Below, piece by piece: positions 9,270 through 18,423 of a stretch of 64,000 nucleotides of DNA; the first letter of the stretch is position 1; every line of letters begins with the position of its first letter. A program made the position numbers and the translations under genes. This DNA comes from Maribacter sedimenticola (GTDB lineage: Bacteria > Bacteroidota > Bacteroidia > Flavobacteriales > Flavobacteriaceae), in assembly GCF_900188415.1 (NCBI RefSeq), contig NZ_FZNV01000001.1:647501-711500 (forward strand), written 5' to 3'. The notes under the pieces were generated by a model. That model was not told the DNA's origin and did no database searches. It was given only the letters and a program-made list of their open reading frames with translations.

Positions 9270-9581
9270 TTATTGTTTGTAAAATTTACGCTGAATGGTT
9301 TGTTGATCCGATCGGATAATGATTAGGTAAATTCCATTTTCAAGATTGAATATGGGTATGTTCAATGCATTGTTTTTAACTCTCCATTGGTGAGAAATAA
9401 CTTGATTTCCATAAACATCTGTTATACTAATATGTGCAGTAGGGGTATTTACAAGCCCTATGACATTGACCACATTGGTAGCCGGATTCGGGAAAATCTT
9501 CACATCATCCCTACTATTTTGTGCCTGCGTATTAAGGCAGAATAGAACGGTTAAGTATATGAAGATGATATAGTGTTTCAT
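9270..9581 (-). CDS. Mini-protein made only of signal peptide plus T9SS type A sorting domain
   Basis: 103 residues. A signal peptide (about 1-20, ending in LNTQAQ) is followed directly by a complete type A sorting domain: VKIFPNPATNVVNVIGL, HISITDVYGNQVI, IPIFNLENGIYLIIIRSDQ, and a basic terminal KFYKQ. Normally this 70-80 residue domain is the tail of a much larger secreted protein; here there is no cargo. It is the last gene of a three-gene minus-strand run with the 1341-residue LRR protein and the FN3 lipoprotein, 93 bp past the latter. It could be a remnant of a longer gene or a functional sorting-domain-only protein. The family call is firm; the function is unknown. Confidence 0.85.
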   Translation of the reverse strand: MKHYIIFIYLTVLFCLNTQAQNSRDDVKIFPNPATNVVNVIGLVNTPTAHISITDVYGNQVISHQWRVKNNALNIPIFNLENGIYLIIIRSDQQTIQRKFYKQ

Positions 9582-9674
9582 TAAAATAGCGCACCCAATT
9601 TGACGGGTACGCTATATTTTAACGTTTTTAAAAGTTGGTTTCGTCTAGTATTGAGAAATATTTAACATTGCTTA

Positions 9675-10352
9675 TTAAAAGCTAAATGTCAATTCATTGG
9701 TAGACGTATTACCGTTACTATCTTTTGAGATAACTTTTACAATATAAACTTCGCCGTTTGTATAGGTGAAATTCGTTGTTGTCAATGTTGTATCCTCTAG
9801 CAGGACTTCTTGGTTTTGCGTTGTTTCTATAGATACGTCATAACTGGTAAGGTCATCATCTAGATCTTCGGCAATCCAAGAAATGGCCACTGTTGAATTT
9901 CCTTGGTCCTCTACCTCTATGACTGCCGGAAATGGAGCGTAGTTTTCGGTCACCGTACCTTGTGAATAAAAGTTCCAAGAATCGCTTTTTAAGGTTTTTG
10001 AATTTAATTTGGCAGTTATCTGCCAAGTAAATTGGGTGCCTTTAGGTAAACTTATTACTACTGATGTTCCGTTTACCGTTCTAGTATCCGTAGTATTCGT
10101 TTCTTGGTTTATTAATTCTAGGTCATAAGAGGTTGCGTTGGCAGATGCGGTCCAAAGGAACTCAATATCTATGCCTCCTTCTGCATTTTCCTCGCCTTCC
10201 GTACAGATAAGATTATTGTCTGGGAAGGTTAATGCAAAAGCACCTAATTCTTTTTCCGCTTCTTCTTTTGGTGGGGTAGGACTGTTAGAATCCTTGCCAC
10301 CACAAGAAACCAATATGGTCATTGCTAGAATTAATTGTATAGCTATTTTCAT
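9675..10352 (-). CDS. Lipoprotein with two fibronectin type III-like domains
   Basis: 225 residues. The type II signal peptide has the lipobox ILVSC (Cys about 17) and is followed by a Ser/Pro/Glu linker. The first FN3-like domain is about 45-130 (FLWTASANATSYDLELIN, FTWQITAKLNSKTLKSDSW); the second is about 140-225 (VAISWIAEDLDDDLTSYDV, VYIVKVISKDSNGNTS). Its ATG overlaps the stop of the upstream LRR gene as ATGA, indicating translational coupling. An anchored partner for the secreted LRR protein is a plausible inference. Confidence 0.8.
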   Translation of the reverse strand: MKIAIQLILAMTILVSCGGKDSNSPTPPKEEAEKELGAFALTFPDNNLICTEGEENAEGGIDIEFLWTASANATSYDLELINQETNTTDTRTVNGTSVVISLPKGTQFTWQITAKLNSKTLKSDSWNFYSQGTVTENYAPFPAVIEVEDQGNSTVAISWIAEDLDDDLTSYDVSIETTQNQEVLLEDTTLTTTNFTYTNGEVYIVKVISKDSNGNTSTNELTFSF

Positions 10353-13300
10353 TTTTTTACAAATTTTAAGTTGATTTCTTTTTCATTCTCTAAAATGGTC
10401 AACATATAAACACCTGGGTCAAGGTTAGATATATCCATTGAAAATATTCCATTGCTTATAACGCTAGTTGTATGCAAAGCGGTTACTCCGTTTAGATTGG
10501 CAATTAAAACTTGAGCGTTGTTCATCGTGTCAAGACCTTCTACTCTTAATGTTTCTGCAACAGGATTAGGGGATAGTATTGCCTTGTTTATGATGAGGTG
10601 CTCACTAAACGTACCTTGGCAAATTTTATCGGTTTCTATTGAAATGTGGTTAATTCCCTTATCCAACGGAAATGAAAGTTCTTGGTTGGATAAGTCATTA
10701 AATTGGTAGGTATACAATTTATCATTGACCAAAACTTCATAATTTTTGCTCCCTGATACAATAATCCTTGCTTTCTGTGTATGATAATCTATCACGGTTT
10801 TTCCTGTAGTAAAATCTTCTGGCACACCTACGGTTACCGAAAAACATTGTTCAAAAGCTGGATATTCCGGTATACTTACGCATACTGAATATATGCCGGC
10901 CGTTAGGTCTGACTGTATTAAATCTTCACTGCTGTCAATGTTAGTGTATGTCGTGTTCAACGAACCTCCAATGAACTTTACGGTATAATTATAGTCCTGA
11001 CTAAAGTTAACCGTTATTTCTCCATTAGCGGTATTGGGACAACTTGTACTGGTAACCTTTACTTGTATACCATTATTGGGAATATTGGGTAATGAACTTT
11101 CACTTGACGTGCACCCAACTGAATTTACAGTGGCGTTCATTGGCGTATTTGGACATTGATCAACCGCGTTGTTTACACCATCGTTATCATCGTCCAATTG
11201 GCTCTGTGCACATCCGTTACTATTGACCGTTTGTCCTGCAGGTGTATTTGGGCATATATCATCCGCATCAAATACCCCGTCTTCATCTTCATCTGTATCT
11301 GTTTGCGTTACTGGGCAACCGTTATTATCTACAAAAGAACCCTGTGGGGTGTTTGGACAAGTATCATTATCGTTAAATACGCCATCGTTGTCATCATCCA
11401 ATTGACTTTGTGAACACCCGTTGGAATTAACGGTTTCTCCGGCTGGTGTATTTGGACATTGGTCAATTGTATTCTCAACGCCATCATTGTCATCATCGGT
11501 ACTGGCAATGTTTGCTCTAAGTACCATATTATCCAATAAGATGTGATCTTGTGGTTGATCGGATACCGCCCTAATATTTAAATCTACGATTTCATTTGAT
11601 TCTGCGGTATAATATACTTTGAATGTTCGCCATCCGTCATCAAAAGGATCTGTGGTTACTTTATGCACACTTTCGGCAAATATGCCTCGGGATAATTCAA
11701 ATTGTAATATGTTGAAGCTGCCCTGAATTACTTTATAGTCAATTGATATTTCATATTCTACACCTTTGTATAATTGAATATCATTTTGAAAAATTGAAGA
11801 AGCGTTAGATCCGTTATCTCCCGTCGTCAATTCTAGACTATATTCTAAATTATCACTTATATCTTCATTTTTGTTCCATGAACTTCCAGGTATCAAATTA
11901 ATTCCCCATTTAGCCAAATTACTACCTCCGCCAATTGACCAATCTTCAAAACTAGGGTCTTCAATTATACTGGAATTGTCTATTGCAACTTCGCAGCCAT
12001 TATCATCTACGGCCAATGCATTGGGAGATGTGTTTGGACATTGGTCAATGGCATCTGTAACCCCATCATTATCTTCGTCTGGTGGAGTTTCACCAAGTAC
12101 GCGCATATAGTCTACTACAATTATACTTTGTGGGGCAGATGTGGCTCTGAATTCTAATTCAAAAACATAGTCCTCATCTTCGGTATCCGTAGTAAAGTCG
12201 TACGAATAGGTGTGCCATTCGCCATCTGTATTTAAAGAGAGCGATTCTGCAATATATTGTGTTGCATAATTTCCGTTATCCTTTAATATCCAAAGTGTGG
12301 CCGTTATAGATTCACCTGTACCTACATAAACTTTATAATCAAAAGCGAACGTATGTGCCTTGTTTTTCTGTAATGAGACCTTGCTTACATTTCTAGTGCT
12401 TAACTCGGTTCTTTCAGATATACTTGTGCTTAAATCTAGTCGTAATGCAAAACGACCTTCCGTTGCATGATAGAAATTGGCTTGGGAAAAAGATGTAGCA
12501 TTCACTATTGACCAATTGTCAGGAGCATTTGGAGTTCCCGACCAGTTTTCAAAACTAAAATTTTGCAGATAGTTGGTTTGGTTAGGAGGAATAATTATAC
12601 ATCCTTTTTCATCAACTGGTTCACCTACCGGAGTATTTCTACATACATCAAGATTATTGGTCACGCCATCATTATCATCATCTAACTGACTGGAAGAACA
12701 ACCTGTAAAATTCACTGATTCTCCAGGGGGCGTATTAGGACATTCGTCGTTGCTATCTGCAATACCATCATTGTCGGTATCTATAATGCTGGCTCCGTCT
12801 ACCGTTAGTAGAATAGGGTTTTTATTTAATATTAATTCCGGTAAAGCGGAATTTGAAATTAAACAATCATAAGATCCTATGTCTGCAGAGGAAACGCTTG
12901 TTATGGTAAATGTGGAACTGGTAGCACCATCAATATCTTCTCCATCTTTACGCCATTGGTAATTATTATTGGAATCTGTTGTGGCGGTAACCGAAATGGT
13001 AAAGACCTCCCCTGTTTCCGTGTCAATGGTTGCAGGTTCATCTATATTTAGTTGAGGATAGTAAATTGCATTGGCCTGATTGCCCAGCGTATTGAACAAA
13101 TCTTCAAATATGAAATTGTTGTTCGTAAATGATAAAACTTGAATATTGTCCTTAGAAAAAATAGGGATATTACCATTAAGGTTATTTGAGCTAAAGCTGA
13201 GTGAAGTCAAATTATTTAACTGGGACAGACTTACGGGAATACTACCCTCTAAAAGGTTTTTGTATAGGTTTAGGTCAGCCATGTTGGTAAGATTGCCTAA

Positions 13301-14374
13301 TTCTTCTGGAATATTACCTGATAATTGATTATCATGTAAATGTAGCTTGGTCAAATTGCTTAAATTTCCTAATTGTACAGGAATTGTTCCTGTGAGATTA
13401 TTACCACTTAAGAGTATTTCTTCCAAGTTTGTCAACTGTCCTATTTCTGAAGGTATGCCACCTTCCAAGTTGTTGGTTCTAAGAATAAGTCTGGTCAAGT
13501 TACTTAATTGCCCTAGACTATTTGGTATTGTGCCGGTAAGACTATTTTGACCCATTTCTAGGTTTTCTAGTAATGATAAATTGCCTAAAGTTGAAGGTAT
13601 AGGACCTGACAGCTTATTAATGGATAAATACAAAATTTTTAGATTTACCAATTGACCGAAAGTATCGGGTATATTTCCTGTTAAATCGTTCCAACCTAGG
13701 TTTAGCTCCGTAAGGTTGGTTAACAGACCTAAATCAGAAGGGATGTTACCTGTAAGTTCATTGTTTATTAGGCTTAATCTTTTTAAATTACTTAACTGTC
13801 CTAATTGTGCAGGAATGTTACCGGTTAATTTGTTACTTCCTATTAACAACAACTCTAGATCTGAAAGGTCCCCAAGCGTTGTTGGTAGTTCTCCTGTGAG
13901 TTCATTACTGGATAACCATAGTTCCTTAAGAGCGGTCATTTGCCCAATCTCATTTGGAATAGTCCCGCTGATACCTGTAGCAAAAAGGTTTAAAATTTCA
14001 AGTTTTTTAAGATTCTGAAATGTACTGGGGATTGAACCGTTAAGAATATTTGGTATGTAGCCAATATAAAAGTTTCTGTGTAGTTCTAAACTCTGTAATT
14101 CAGATAAATTCCCTAGTTCATCCGGTAAGGTACCTACCAAACCATTGGACTGAATAAGAATGTTCGTGACTCTTCCGTTTGCGTCTGTTGTGACACCATA
14201 CCAAGAATCGGTAGGGGCACTTAAATCCCAAGAGATAGTCCAATTATCTCCATCTGTTGAATTGTAAAAGGCTATTAACGCCTCTCGGTCAGAAGCAGCT
14301 GTGCCTTGGGATGAAAGTTGAAAGCTAAACAGGATAAATACTGCAAAAAGCAGTTTAGTGTAGTTTTTAGACAT
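10349..14374 (-). CDS. Giant surface protein: LRR, Ig-like, thrombospondin-3 repeats, lectin-like domains, T9SS sorting domain
   Basis: 1341 residues. Signal peptide about 1-23. From about 65 to 415 there are roughly 14 leucine-rich repeats of 24 residues with the consensus LxxLxLxxNxLTGxIPxxLG, the type best known from plant receptor kinases. An Ig-like domain follows (YQWRKDGEDIDGATSSTF). Then come seven calcium-binding thrombospondin type 3 repeats (DDDNDGVxxxxDxCPNTP...GC) in three groups, interleaved with two domains resembling carbohydrate-binding jelly-rolls (FSFENWSGTPNAPDNW; PSFEDWSIGGGSNLAKWGIN). The end is a T9SS type A sorting domain (ILSPNPVAETLRVEGLD ... YMLTILENEKEINLKFVKK). 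It is probably exported by the T9SS and displayed or released, where it binds glycans or proteins. It is the first gene of a three-gene operon. Confidence 0.9.
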   Translation of the reverse strand: MSKNYTKLLFAVFILFSFQLSSQGTAASDREALIAFYNSTDGDNWTISWDLSAPTDSWYGVTTDANGRVTNILIQSNGLVGTLPDELGNLSELQSLELHRNFYIGYIPNILNGSIPSTFQNLKKLEILNLFATGISGTIPNEIGQMTALKELWLSSNELTGELPTTLGDLSDLELLLIGSNKLTGNIPAQLGQLSNLKRLSLINNELTGNIPSDLGLLTNLTELNLGWNDLTGNIPDTFGQLVNLKILYLSINKLSGPIPSTLGNLSLLENLEMGQNSLTGTIPNSLGQLSNLTRLILRTNNLEGGIPSEIGQLTNLEEILLSGNNLTGTIPVQLGNLSNLTKLHLHDNQLSGNIPEELGNLTNMADLNLYKNLLEGSIPVSLSQLNNLTSLSFSSNNLNGNIPIFSKDNIQVLSFTNNNFIFEDLFNTLGNQANAIYYPQLNIDEPATIDTETGEVFTISVTATTDSNNNYQWRKDGEDIDGATSSTFTITSVSSADIGSYDCLISNSALPELILNKNPILLTVDGASIIDTDNDGIADSNDECPNTPPGESVNFTGCSSSQLDDDNDGVTNNLDVCRNTPVGEPVDEKGCIIIPPNQTNYLQNFSFENWSGTPNAPDNWSIVNATSFSQANFYHATEGRFALRLDLSTSISERTELSTRNVSKVSLQKNKAHTFAFDYKVYVGTGESITATLWILKDNGNYATQYIAESLSLNTDGEWHTYSYDFTTDTEDEDYVFELEFRATSAPQSIIVVDYMRVLGETPPDEDNDGVTDAIDQCPNTSPNALAVDDNGCEVAIDNSSIIEDPSFEDWSIGGGSNLAKWGINLIPGSSWNKNEDISDNLEYSLELTTGDNGSNASSIFQNDIQLYKGVEYEISIDYKVIQGSFNILQFELSRGIFAESVHKVTTDPFDDGWRTFKVYYTAESNEIVDLNIRAVSDQPQDHILLDNMVLRANIASTDDDNDGVENTIDQCPNTPAGETVNSNGCSQSQLDDDNDGVFNDNDTCPNTPQGSFVDNNGCPVTQTDTDEDEDGVFDADDICPNTPAGQTVNSNGCAQSQLDDDNDGVNNAVDQCPNTPMNATVNSVGCTSSESSLPNIPNNGIQVKVTSTSCPNTANGEITVNFSQDYNYTVKFIGGSLNTTYTNIDSSEDLIQSDLTAGIYSVCVSIPEYPAFEQCFSVTVGVPEDFTTGKTVIDYHTQKARIIVSGSKNYEVLVNDKLYTYQFNDLSNQELSFPLDKGINHISIETDKICQGTFSEHLIINKAILSPNPVAETLRVEGLDTMNNAQVLIANLNGVTALHTTSVISNGIFSMDISNLDPGVYMLTILENEKEINLKFVKK

Positions 14375-14499
14375 AGGTTTTGTTGTAGGTTATCTAACCG
14401 TAATATAACTATCATAATTATATTATAGTATTAATAATCGATATACTACAACATTTTATTTTTGCAAATTTTAAGTCGATATTTTAGTTTTTAAGCTAA

Positions 14500-17334
14500 C
14501 TAGTGCGCAACCAGCCAGTTATCACCAACACCTACTTCTACATCCAGCGGAACGGCAATTTTATAGGCATTTTCCATTTCAGCCTTGATCAGGTGCTTTA
14601 ATTCATCCAATTCGGTTTTATAAACATCAAATACCAATTCATCATGTACTTGCAAAAGCATTTTAGTCTTGAACTTCTTTTCCTCTAGCTTTTTATGAAT
14701 GTTGATCATAGCAATTTTAATTATGTCGGCAGCACTACCTTGAATAGGGGCATTTACCGCGTTTCTTTCCGCTGCGCCCCTTACCATAGCATTGCTGCCA
14801 TTTATATCCTTTAGGTATCTCCTTCTGCCCAAAATGGTTTGCACGTAGCCATTTTCACGGGCAAAATCAACTTGCTCGCTCATATAGTTCCGTAGTTTTG
14901 GATATGTTTTATAATAGGTGTCTATAAGTTCTTTTGCCTCTGATCTGGATAAGTTGGTCTGGTTACTTAATCCAAAGGCCGATACACCATATATAATACC
15001 AAAATTAACCGTTTTGGCATTGCTTCTTTGTTCCCTGGTCACCTCTTCCAAGGGAACCCCAAATACCTTTGAAGCAGTAGAGGCGTGAATGTCCTCGCCA
15101 TTTTTAAAGGCTTCGATCATTGTGGTTTCTTCGCTAAGTGCCGCAATGATCCGTAGTTCTATTTGTGAGTAATCTGCTGCTAATAATGTATAGTTCTCGT
15201 CTCTTGGAACAAAAGCTTTTCGTACTTGACGTCCCCGCTCCGTTCTAATAGGAATGTTCTGTAAATTGGGATTGTTACTGCTTAAACGTCCTGTAGCTGC
15301 CACGGTTTGCATGTAATCTGTATGTACACGACCCGTAGAGGGTTCTACCTGTTCGGGCAATGCATCTACATAGGTACTTTTAAGTTTTGCAAGCCCCCTA
15401 TAGTCCAATACATTTTGTATGATCTCATGGTCTTTTGCCAAATAGGACAATACATCTTCTGCAGTTGAATATTGACCTGTCTTGGTTTTTTTAGGTTTGT
15501 CAACCAATTTCAGTTTGTCAAAAAGAATTTCGCCCAATTGTTTGGGTGATCCAATATTGAACTCTTCACCGGCCACTTCATATATTTTTGCCTCAAGTGT
15601 GGCAATATCGTCGTTTAAATCTTGGGAAAGTGAGTTTAAAAACTCCTTGTCCAAATTAATGCCTTCAAGTTCCATATCCGCTAATACGCGTAATAAAGGT
15701 ATTTCTATATCATTGAACAGTTTTTCCGTATTGGCCTCTTTTAATTCTGGTCTAAAATGTTGTGCTAGTTGATAGGTGATGTCCGCATCCTCTACGGCAT
15801 ATTCCGTTTGTTTCTCTAACGGTACATCTCGCATATTCAACTGATTCTTACCTTTTTTTCCAATTAGTTCCGTTATGGAGATGGGAGTGTAATTAAGATA
15901 AGTTTCAGATAATACATCCATATTATGACGCATATCCGGATTAATGAGGTAATGGGCCAGCATCGTATCAAATAGCGGTCCTTTCACGTCAATATTATAT
16001 TTGTCCAATACCTTAATGTCATATTTAAGGTTTTGGCCAATTTTCTCAATAGTTTCAGATTCAAAGAACGGGCGTAATTCCTCTAGCAGTTTCTGGGTTT
16101 CGTCCTTATTATAGGGAAATGGGATATAAAACCCTTTGGTGGCCTCCCACGAAAAAGCAATACCTACCAATTCTGCCGTAATAGGGTTAAGGCCCGTAGT
16201 TTCGGTATCAAAGCATACCGAGGGTTGTTTCATTAAATTTTGTAAAAATAATTTCATCGCCATACCCGGTAGTACACTTTGGTAGGCATGGGCCACATCC
16301 GCTATAGTTTTTCTGCTGGAATAATCCTTGACAGTGGCTCCTGCATCTGCAGCATTGCCAAACAAGGAAAACTGACCGGAACCCGCATCTTGCAGTTCTT
16401 TCTTGGCTGTAGGTGTGCTAGAAACCTGTGTAACCTGCTCTTGGGTGTCCGTTGCAAATATTTTCAAAAACTGATCTTTAAGTCTTCTAAATTCTAGTTG
16501 TTCAAAAATTTCCTGCACCTTTTCAAAATCCGGCACGGAAAGCTCATAGTCAGATGCGTTGAAAGTAACATCGCAATCTATACAAATGGTTGCCAGTTTT
16601 TTGGATAAAATACCTAATTCCTTATTGGCCTCAATCTTCTCTTTCATCTTTCCCTTTAGCTGATCGGTATTGGCCAAAAGATTCTCCATACTGCCAAATT
16701 GGGCAATGAATTTTTTTGCAGTCTTATCGCCAACACCTGGCAAGCCCGGGATATTGTCACTGGCATCGCCCATCATGCCCAAATAATCTATAACCTGTTC
16801 CGGACGCTCTACACCAAAACGTTTTTGAACTTCAGGAATTCCCCAGATTTCAATACCGTTACCCATACGTGCCGGGCGATACATAAAAATGTTTTCTGAG
16901 ACCAATTGTCCAAAATCCTTATCAGGAGTAACCATAAAAACCTTATAGTCCTCTTTTTCCGCCTGTTTTGACAATGTGCCAATGATATCATCTGCCTCCC
17001 AGCCTTCCAATACTACACTAGGTATGTGCATTGCCTTTAAAATATCTTGAATATAAGGTATGGCCAAACGAATGGCGTCCGGTGTTTCGTCCCTATTTGC
17101 TTTATATGCTTCAAACATTTCCGTACGTTCCACACTACCGCCTTTGTCAAAGCATACGGCCAAATGGTCTGGCTTTTCCCTTCTGATCACATCAAACAAA
17201 GAATTCATAAAACCCATGATTGCGGAGGTGTCCATACCTTGAGAATTTATTCTTGGATTCTTTATAAGGGCGTAGTAACCACGAAATATCAATGCATATG
17301 CATCTAGTAAAAACAGTCTTTTTTGATCGGCCAT
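14500..17334 (-). CDS. polA: DNA polymerase I
   Basis: 944 residues, all three activities visible. The 5'-3' flap nuclease covers about 1-290 (LLDAYALIFRGYYA, GWEADDIIGTLSK, MVTPDKDFGQLV, GLPGVGDKTAKKFI). The 3'-5' exonuclease is about 360-550 and keeps the catalytic DxE motif (D376 and E378 in CFDTETTGL), so proofreading should be active, unlike some PolA proteins. The family A polymerase domain follows, with motif A LAADYSQIELRIIAALS, motif B RSNAKTVNFGIIYGVSAFG and motif C LQVHDELVFDV. It removes RNA primers and fills gaps in replication and repair. It stands alone on the minus strand, 61 bp past the glycosylasparaginase gene. Confidence 0.98.
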   Translation of the reverse strand: MADQKRLFLLDAYALIFRGYYALIKNPRINSQGMDTSAIMGFMNSLFDVIRREKPDHLAVCFDKGGSVERTEMFEAYKANRDETPDAIRLAIPYIQDILKAMHIPSVVLEGWEADDIIGTLSKQAEKEDYKVFMVTPDKDFGQLVSENIFMYRPARMGNGIEIWGIPEVQKRFGVERPEQVIDYLGMMGDASDNIPGLPGVGDKTAKKFIAQFGSMENLLANTDQLKGKMKEKIEANKELGILSKKLATICIDCDVTFNASDYELSVPDFEKVQEIFEQLEFRRLKDQFLKIFATDTQEQVTQVSSTPTAKKELQDAGSGQFSLFGNAADAGATVKDYSSRKTIADVAHAYQSVLPGMAMKLFLQNLMKQPSVCFDTETTGLNPITAELVGIAFSWEATKGFYIPFPYNKDETQKLLEELRPFFESETIEKIGQNLKYDIKVLDKYNIDVKGPLFDTMLAHYLINPDMRHNMDVLSETYLNYTPISITELIGKKGKNQLNMRDVPLEKQTEYAVEDADITYQLAQHFRPELKEANTEKLFNDIEIPLLRVLADMELEGINLDKEFLNSLSQDLNDDIATLEAKIYEVAGEEFNIGSPKQLGEILFDKLKLVDKPKKTKTGQYSTAEDVLSYLAKDHEIIQNVLDYRGLAKLKSTYVDALPEQVEPSTGRVHTDYMQTVAATGRLSSNNPNLQNIPIRTERGRQVRKAFVPRDENYTLLAADYSQIELRIIAALSEETTMIEAFKNGEDIHASTASKVFGVPLEEVTREQRSNAKTVNFGIIYGVSAFGLSNQTNLSRSEAKELIDTYYKTYPKLRNYMSEQVDFARENGYVQTILGRRRYLKDINGSNAMVRGAAERNAVNAPIQGSAADIIKIAMINIHKKLEEKKFKTKMLLQVHDELVFDVYKTELDELKHLIKAEMENAYKIAVPLDVEVGVGDNWLVAH

Positions 17335-17395
17335 GTGAGTATATTGTTTGTGTAGGGATTAAAAGTACAAATTGAAATGGAATTCATTTTAAGTC

Positions 17396-18382
17396 TTACC
17401 CGTTAAGGTAACTCTGTGAGGGATTGTTGACATGACCATCTTTGGTGTATGTTCTGTACGTGAACCCCGGGTGAATACAATATGCACCTGTTTCTCCTTG
17501 CTTGTTTATGGCTATAAACCCAATTTGAAAATCTTGCTTATCCTTGTTTTTGGCAATGATGCGTTTAACACCTTCCTCACAAGCCTCTTGAGGGGTTTTT
17601 CCCTGCCGCATGAGTTCAACGATAAGAAAGCTGCCTACGGTCCTGACCACTTCTTCACCTACCCCAGTCGCAGTTGCCCCGCCAACTTCATTATCAATGA
17701 ACAGTCCCGCTCCAATGATAGGGGAGTCACCAACCCTACCGGCCATTTTATAGGCCATGCCGCTCGTAGTACATGCGCCAGCAATATCACCTTTAGCATC
17801 AATTGCCAGCATACCTATGGTATCGTGGTTTTCAATGTTGATAATTGGTTTATATTCAGAAGTTTTCTTCCATTCAAGCCAGTCTTGTCTTGCTTTCTCA
17901 GTAAGTAGATTGGTCTTTTCAAAACCTTGCTCGTATGCAAATTGTTCCGCTCCTTTGCCGGCCAACATAACATGTGGGGTTTCTTCCATTACCTTTCTTG
18001 CCACGGAAATGGGATTGGCAATATTTTGCATGGCCAATACGGCACCGCAATTCCCGTCCTTGTCCATAATACATGCATCTAAAGTAACCCTTCCGTCACG
18101 ATCGGGACGACCGCCATTACCTACGGTATTGTTGTTGAGGTCATTCTCCTCTACCATAACGCCTTGGTGAACAGCATCTAACGAACTGCCGCCTTCCTGT
18201 AATACCTCCCAAGCCTTGGCCGTTGCATTTCCAAAATCCCAGGTACATATGGCAATAGGAACAGTTGGGGCCTTACTTGGTAGGTTAACGGCCGTTTCCT
18301 CCTTGCAAGAGGCTAAAATTGGTGCAGATATGATACCTGCCGCTATTGTGCTGGAATTTCTTATGAACTTTCTTCTTTTCAT
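17396..18382 (-). CDS. N4-(beta-N-acetylglucosaminyl)-L-asparaginase (glycosylasparaginase)
   Basis: 328 residues. This is an N-terminal nucleophile hydrolase that cleaves the GlcNAc-Asn bond of N-glycopeptides. Autoproteolysis before a Thr is expected in NHDTIGMLAIDAKGDIAG, making that Thr (about residue 189) the nucleophile. The substrate-site motifs TTSGMAYKMAGRVGDSPIIG and GATATGVGEEVVR are intact. The N-terminus has an RRKF pair and a hydrophobic stretch ending in LASC (MKRRKFIRNSS), so it is probably a periplasmic lipoprotein, possibly Tat-exported. It is divergent from cutC with 41 bp between the starts. Confidence 0.93.
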   Translation of the reverse strand: MKRRKFIRNSSTIAAGIISAPILASCKEETAVNLPSKAPTVPIAICTWDFGNATAKAWEVLQEGGSSLDAVHQGVMVEENDLNNNTVGNGGRPDRDGRVTLDACIMDKDGNCGAVLAMQNIANPISVARKVMEETPHVMLAGKGAEQFAYEQGFEKTNLLTEKARQDWLEWKKTSEYKPIINIENHDTIGMLAIDAKGDIAGACTTSGMAYKMAGRVGDSPIIGAGLFIDNEVGGATATGVGEEVVRTVGSFLIVELMRQGKTPQEACEEGVKRIIAKNKDKQDFQIGFIAINKQGETGAYCIHPGFTYRTYTKDGHVNNPSQSYLNG

Positions 18383-18423
18383 GGTTTGGGTTCTTTACTT
18401 TTAGAGGCCTTAAATATAAGAAT

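Noticed and set aside
11150-12780. Recurring DNA motif suggesting a tandem repeat or CRISPR-like array
   Set aside because: The repeats encode the thrombospondin-3 modules (DDDNDGV...CPNTP) in one frame, with no constant spacer length.
14375-14499. Promoter of the LRR operon
   Set aside because: The gap is very AT-rich, and no TAnnTTTG box could be found in register on the minus strand.
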